Assembly: GCA_031270785.1 (NCBI GenBank)
Contig: JAISWM010000101.1
Location: forward strand, 1-12,856
DNA: 12,856 bases
From: Oscillospiraceae bacterium
GTDB taxonomy: Bacteria; Bacillota; Clostridia; Oscillospirales; Acutalibacteraceae
Direction: 5' to 3'
Below are positions 12,453 to 12,856 of the stretch, in pieces; the first letter of the stretch is position 1; each line of letters begins with the position of its first letter. A program made the position numbers and the translations under genes. Below the pieces are notes generated by a model that worked only from the letters and a program-made list of their open reading frames with translations, was not told where the DNA came from and ran no database searches.

Positions 12453-12786
12453 TTAAGGTAAAATATTTTCATATTTTTCGGGAAGTTTCTCAAACAGCTT
12501 GTACTCACTTACGCCGGTAGTGGTCCAAATTTGTTGATAACATCTTTTCCCCCCGCCTATGGCAGGGGGGGAAGAAGGGATTTCAACTATTTTGGGACAC
12601 GACCCTTACGCCAATTGGCTTTTCTATATCTCGCAAAGAATATTCTGCAATAAGCCTTTTTTGTTTCGGCAAAGTAAAAGTCCAATTGTTGGATCATCAC
12701 GTTCGCTTTTTAAAATTGAATCAACTGCTGAAACATAAAAATTCAATTTGCCAAAATTCGACTACAACATAACAATGGAGTTTTTA
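12453..12786 (-). pseudogene. YhcG/DUF1016 PDDEXK nuclease, C-terminal remnant disrupted by a type A element
   Basis: Minus-strand fragments reassemble the C-terminus of the DUF1016 (YhcG) family. GKLNFYVSAVDSILKSERDD and PTIGLLLCRNKKG (12752 to about 12655) are followed, after a 1-base frameshift next to the A-run at 12657-12662, by LIAEYSLRDIEKPIG. A type A element then interrupts the gene, and VSEYKLFEKLPEKYENILP with a stop (12453-12455) follows it. Removing the element and one 8-bp repeat joins PIGV to SEY in frame. A stop codon lies 3 codons before GKLNFY, and the N-terminal nuclease part is missing, cut off near a type C end at 12790. The gene is dead. Confidence 0.85.
12516..12604. 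mobile_element. Type A element (89 bp), best-defined copy, exact 8-bp target duplication
   Basis: Ends GGTAGTGGTCCAAATTTG and, on the other strand, GGTCGTGTCCCAAAATAG; imperfect inverted repeats continue to a central hairpin CCCCCCGCC-tat-GGCAGGGGGG. CTTACGCC flanks it on both sides (12508-12515 and 12605-12612). The interrupted YhcG reading frame provides independent proof of the empty site. Confidence 0.9.
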
Positions 12787-12856
12787 TATTAAACCTGTCC
12801 GTAAATCTCACAGAGCGCAAACTATCGAAAAATGCATCACTTAAAAAATGGCTTTG
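12787..12856. repeat. Type C-like element end running off the right edge
   Basis: ACCTGTCCGTAAATCTCACAG at about 12792 closely matches the left end of the type C element at 7771 (GACCTGTCCGTAAATTTTATAG), and the following GCGCAAACTATCG is co-linear with its next bases. The rest lies outside the window, so this could be another short copy or the end of a full insertion sequence. Confidence 0.55.

Noticed and set aside
12456..12500. Fur- or DtxR-type operator before the feo operon
   Set aside because: AT-rich partial palindromes are present, but the bases encode the conserved YhcG C-terminus and none fits a known operator well.

Overview
This window looks like a low-GC Bacillota (Clostridia-type) chromosome, probably from a host-associated bacterium with a decaying, repeat-rich genome. 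The evidence for lineage is AT-rich DNA with consensus TTGACA/TATAAT promoters and strong AAGGAG-type ribosome binding sites, a ThiI without a rhodanese domain, a clostridial-type coiled-coil gene beside rsmD, and a FeoA-FeoB operon. Host association is inference: it rests on two accessory genes with Sec-type export signals (a eukaryotic-like protein kinase and a tandem-repeat protein), a membrane-anchored AAA+ protein, and at least one wrecked gene.

Layout. 1-507 (minus): the first 169 codons of an exported tandem-repeat protein, running off the left edge. 848-2014: thiI. 2361-3194: rplM-rpsI with its own promoter. 3426-4565: a RodA/FtsW-family glycosyltransferase with a TTG start. 4970-5947: an exported Ser/Thr kinase with a consensus promoter. 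6045-7081 (minus): rsmD and a coiled-coil protein. 7407-7723: a compact locus organised like a type I toxin-antitoxin pair, with a 30-residue hydrophobic peptide, a convergent antisense promoter and a shared bidirectional terminator. 8248-9318: an N-terminally anchored ClpB/torsin-like AAA+ protein with a third consensus promoter. 9586-12431 (minus): feoB, feoA and a small unknown gene, which together form a ferrous-iron uptake operon. 12453 to about 12786 (minus): a pseudogene of the YhcG/DUF1016 PDDEXK nuclease family.

The most striking feature is the intergenic DNA. Almost every gap is filled with short palindromic elements. Most share a C-rich/G-rich hairpin core (CCCCCGCC...GGCGGGGG), but their terminal inverted repeats define at least four types, called A to D here. 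Type A is about 80-90 bp with GGTNGTG-like ends. It makes 8-bp target duplications: one is exact inside the YhcG pseudogene and one matches 7 of 8 bases at 3232-3326. Types B, C and D are flanked by TA. The elements sit inside each other: B inside A at 2065-2270, A inside B at 3207-3396, and C next to D inside A at 7738-8082. One A copy lies inside the feoB reading frame and adds about 33 codons without breaking it. These look like non-autonomous transposons (MITEs) carrying a hairpin. No transposase gene is seen, although an element end at 12787 runs off the right edge.

Housekeeping genes (thiI, rplM, rpsI, rodA, rsmD, feoAB) appear intact. The accessory genes each carry their own strong promoter and are separated from neighbours by these elements, as expected for independently acquired or independently expressed cargo.
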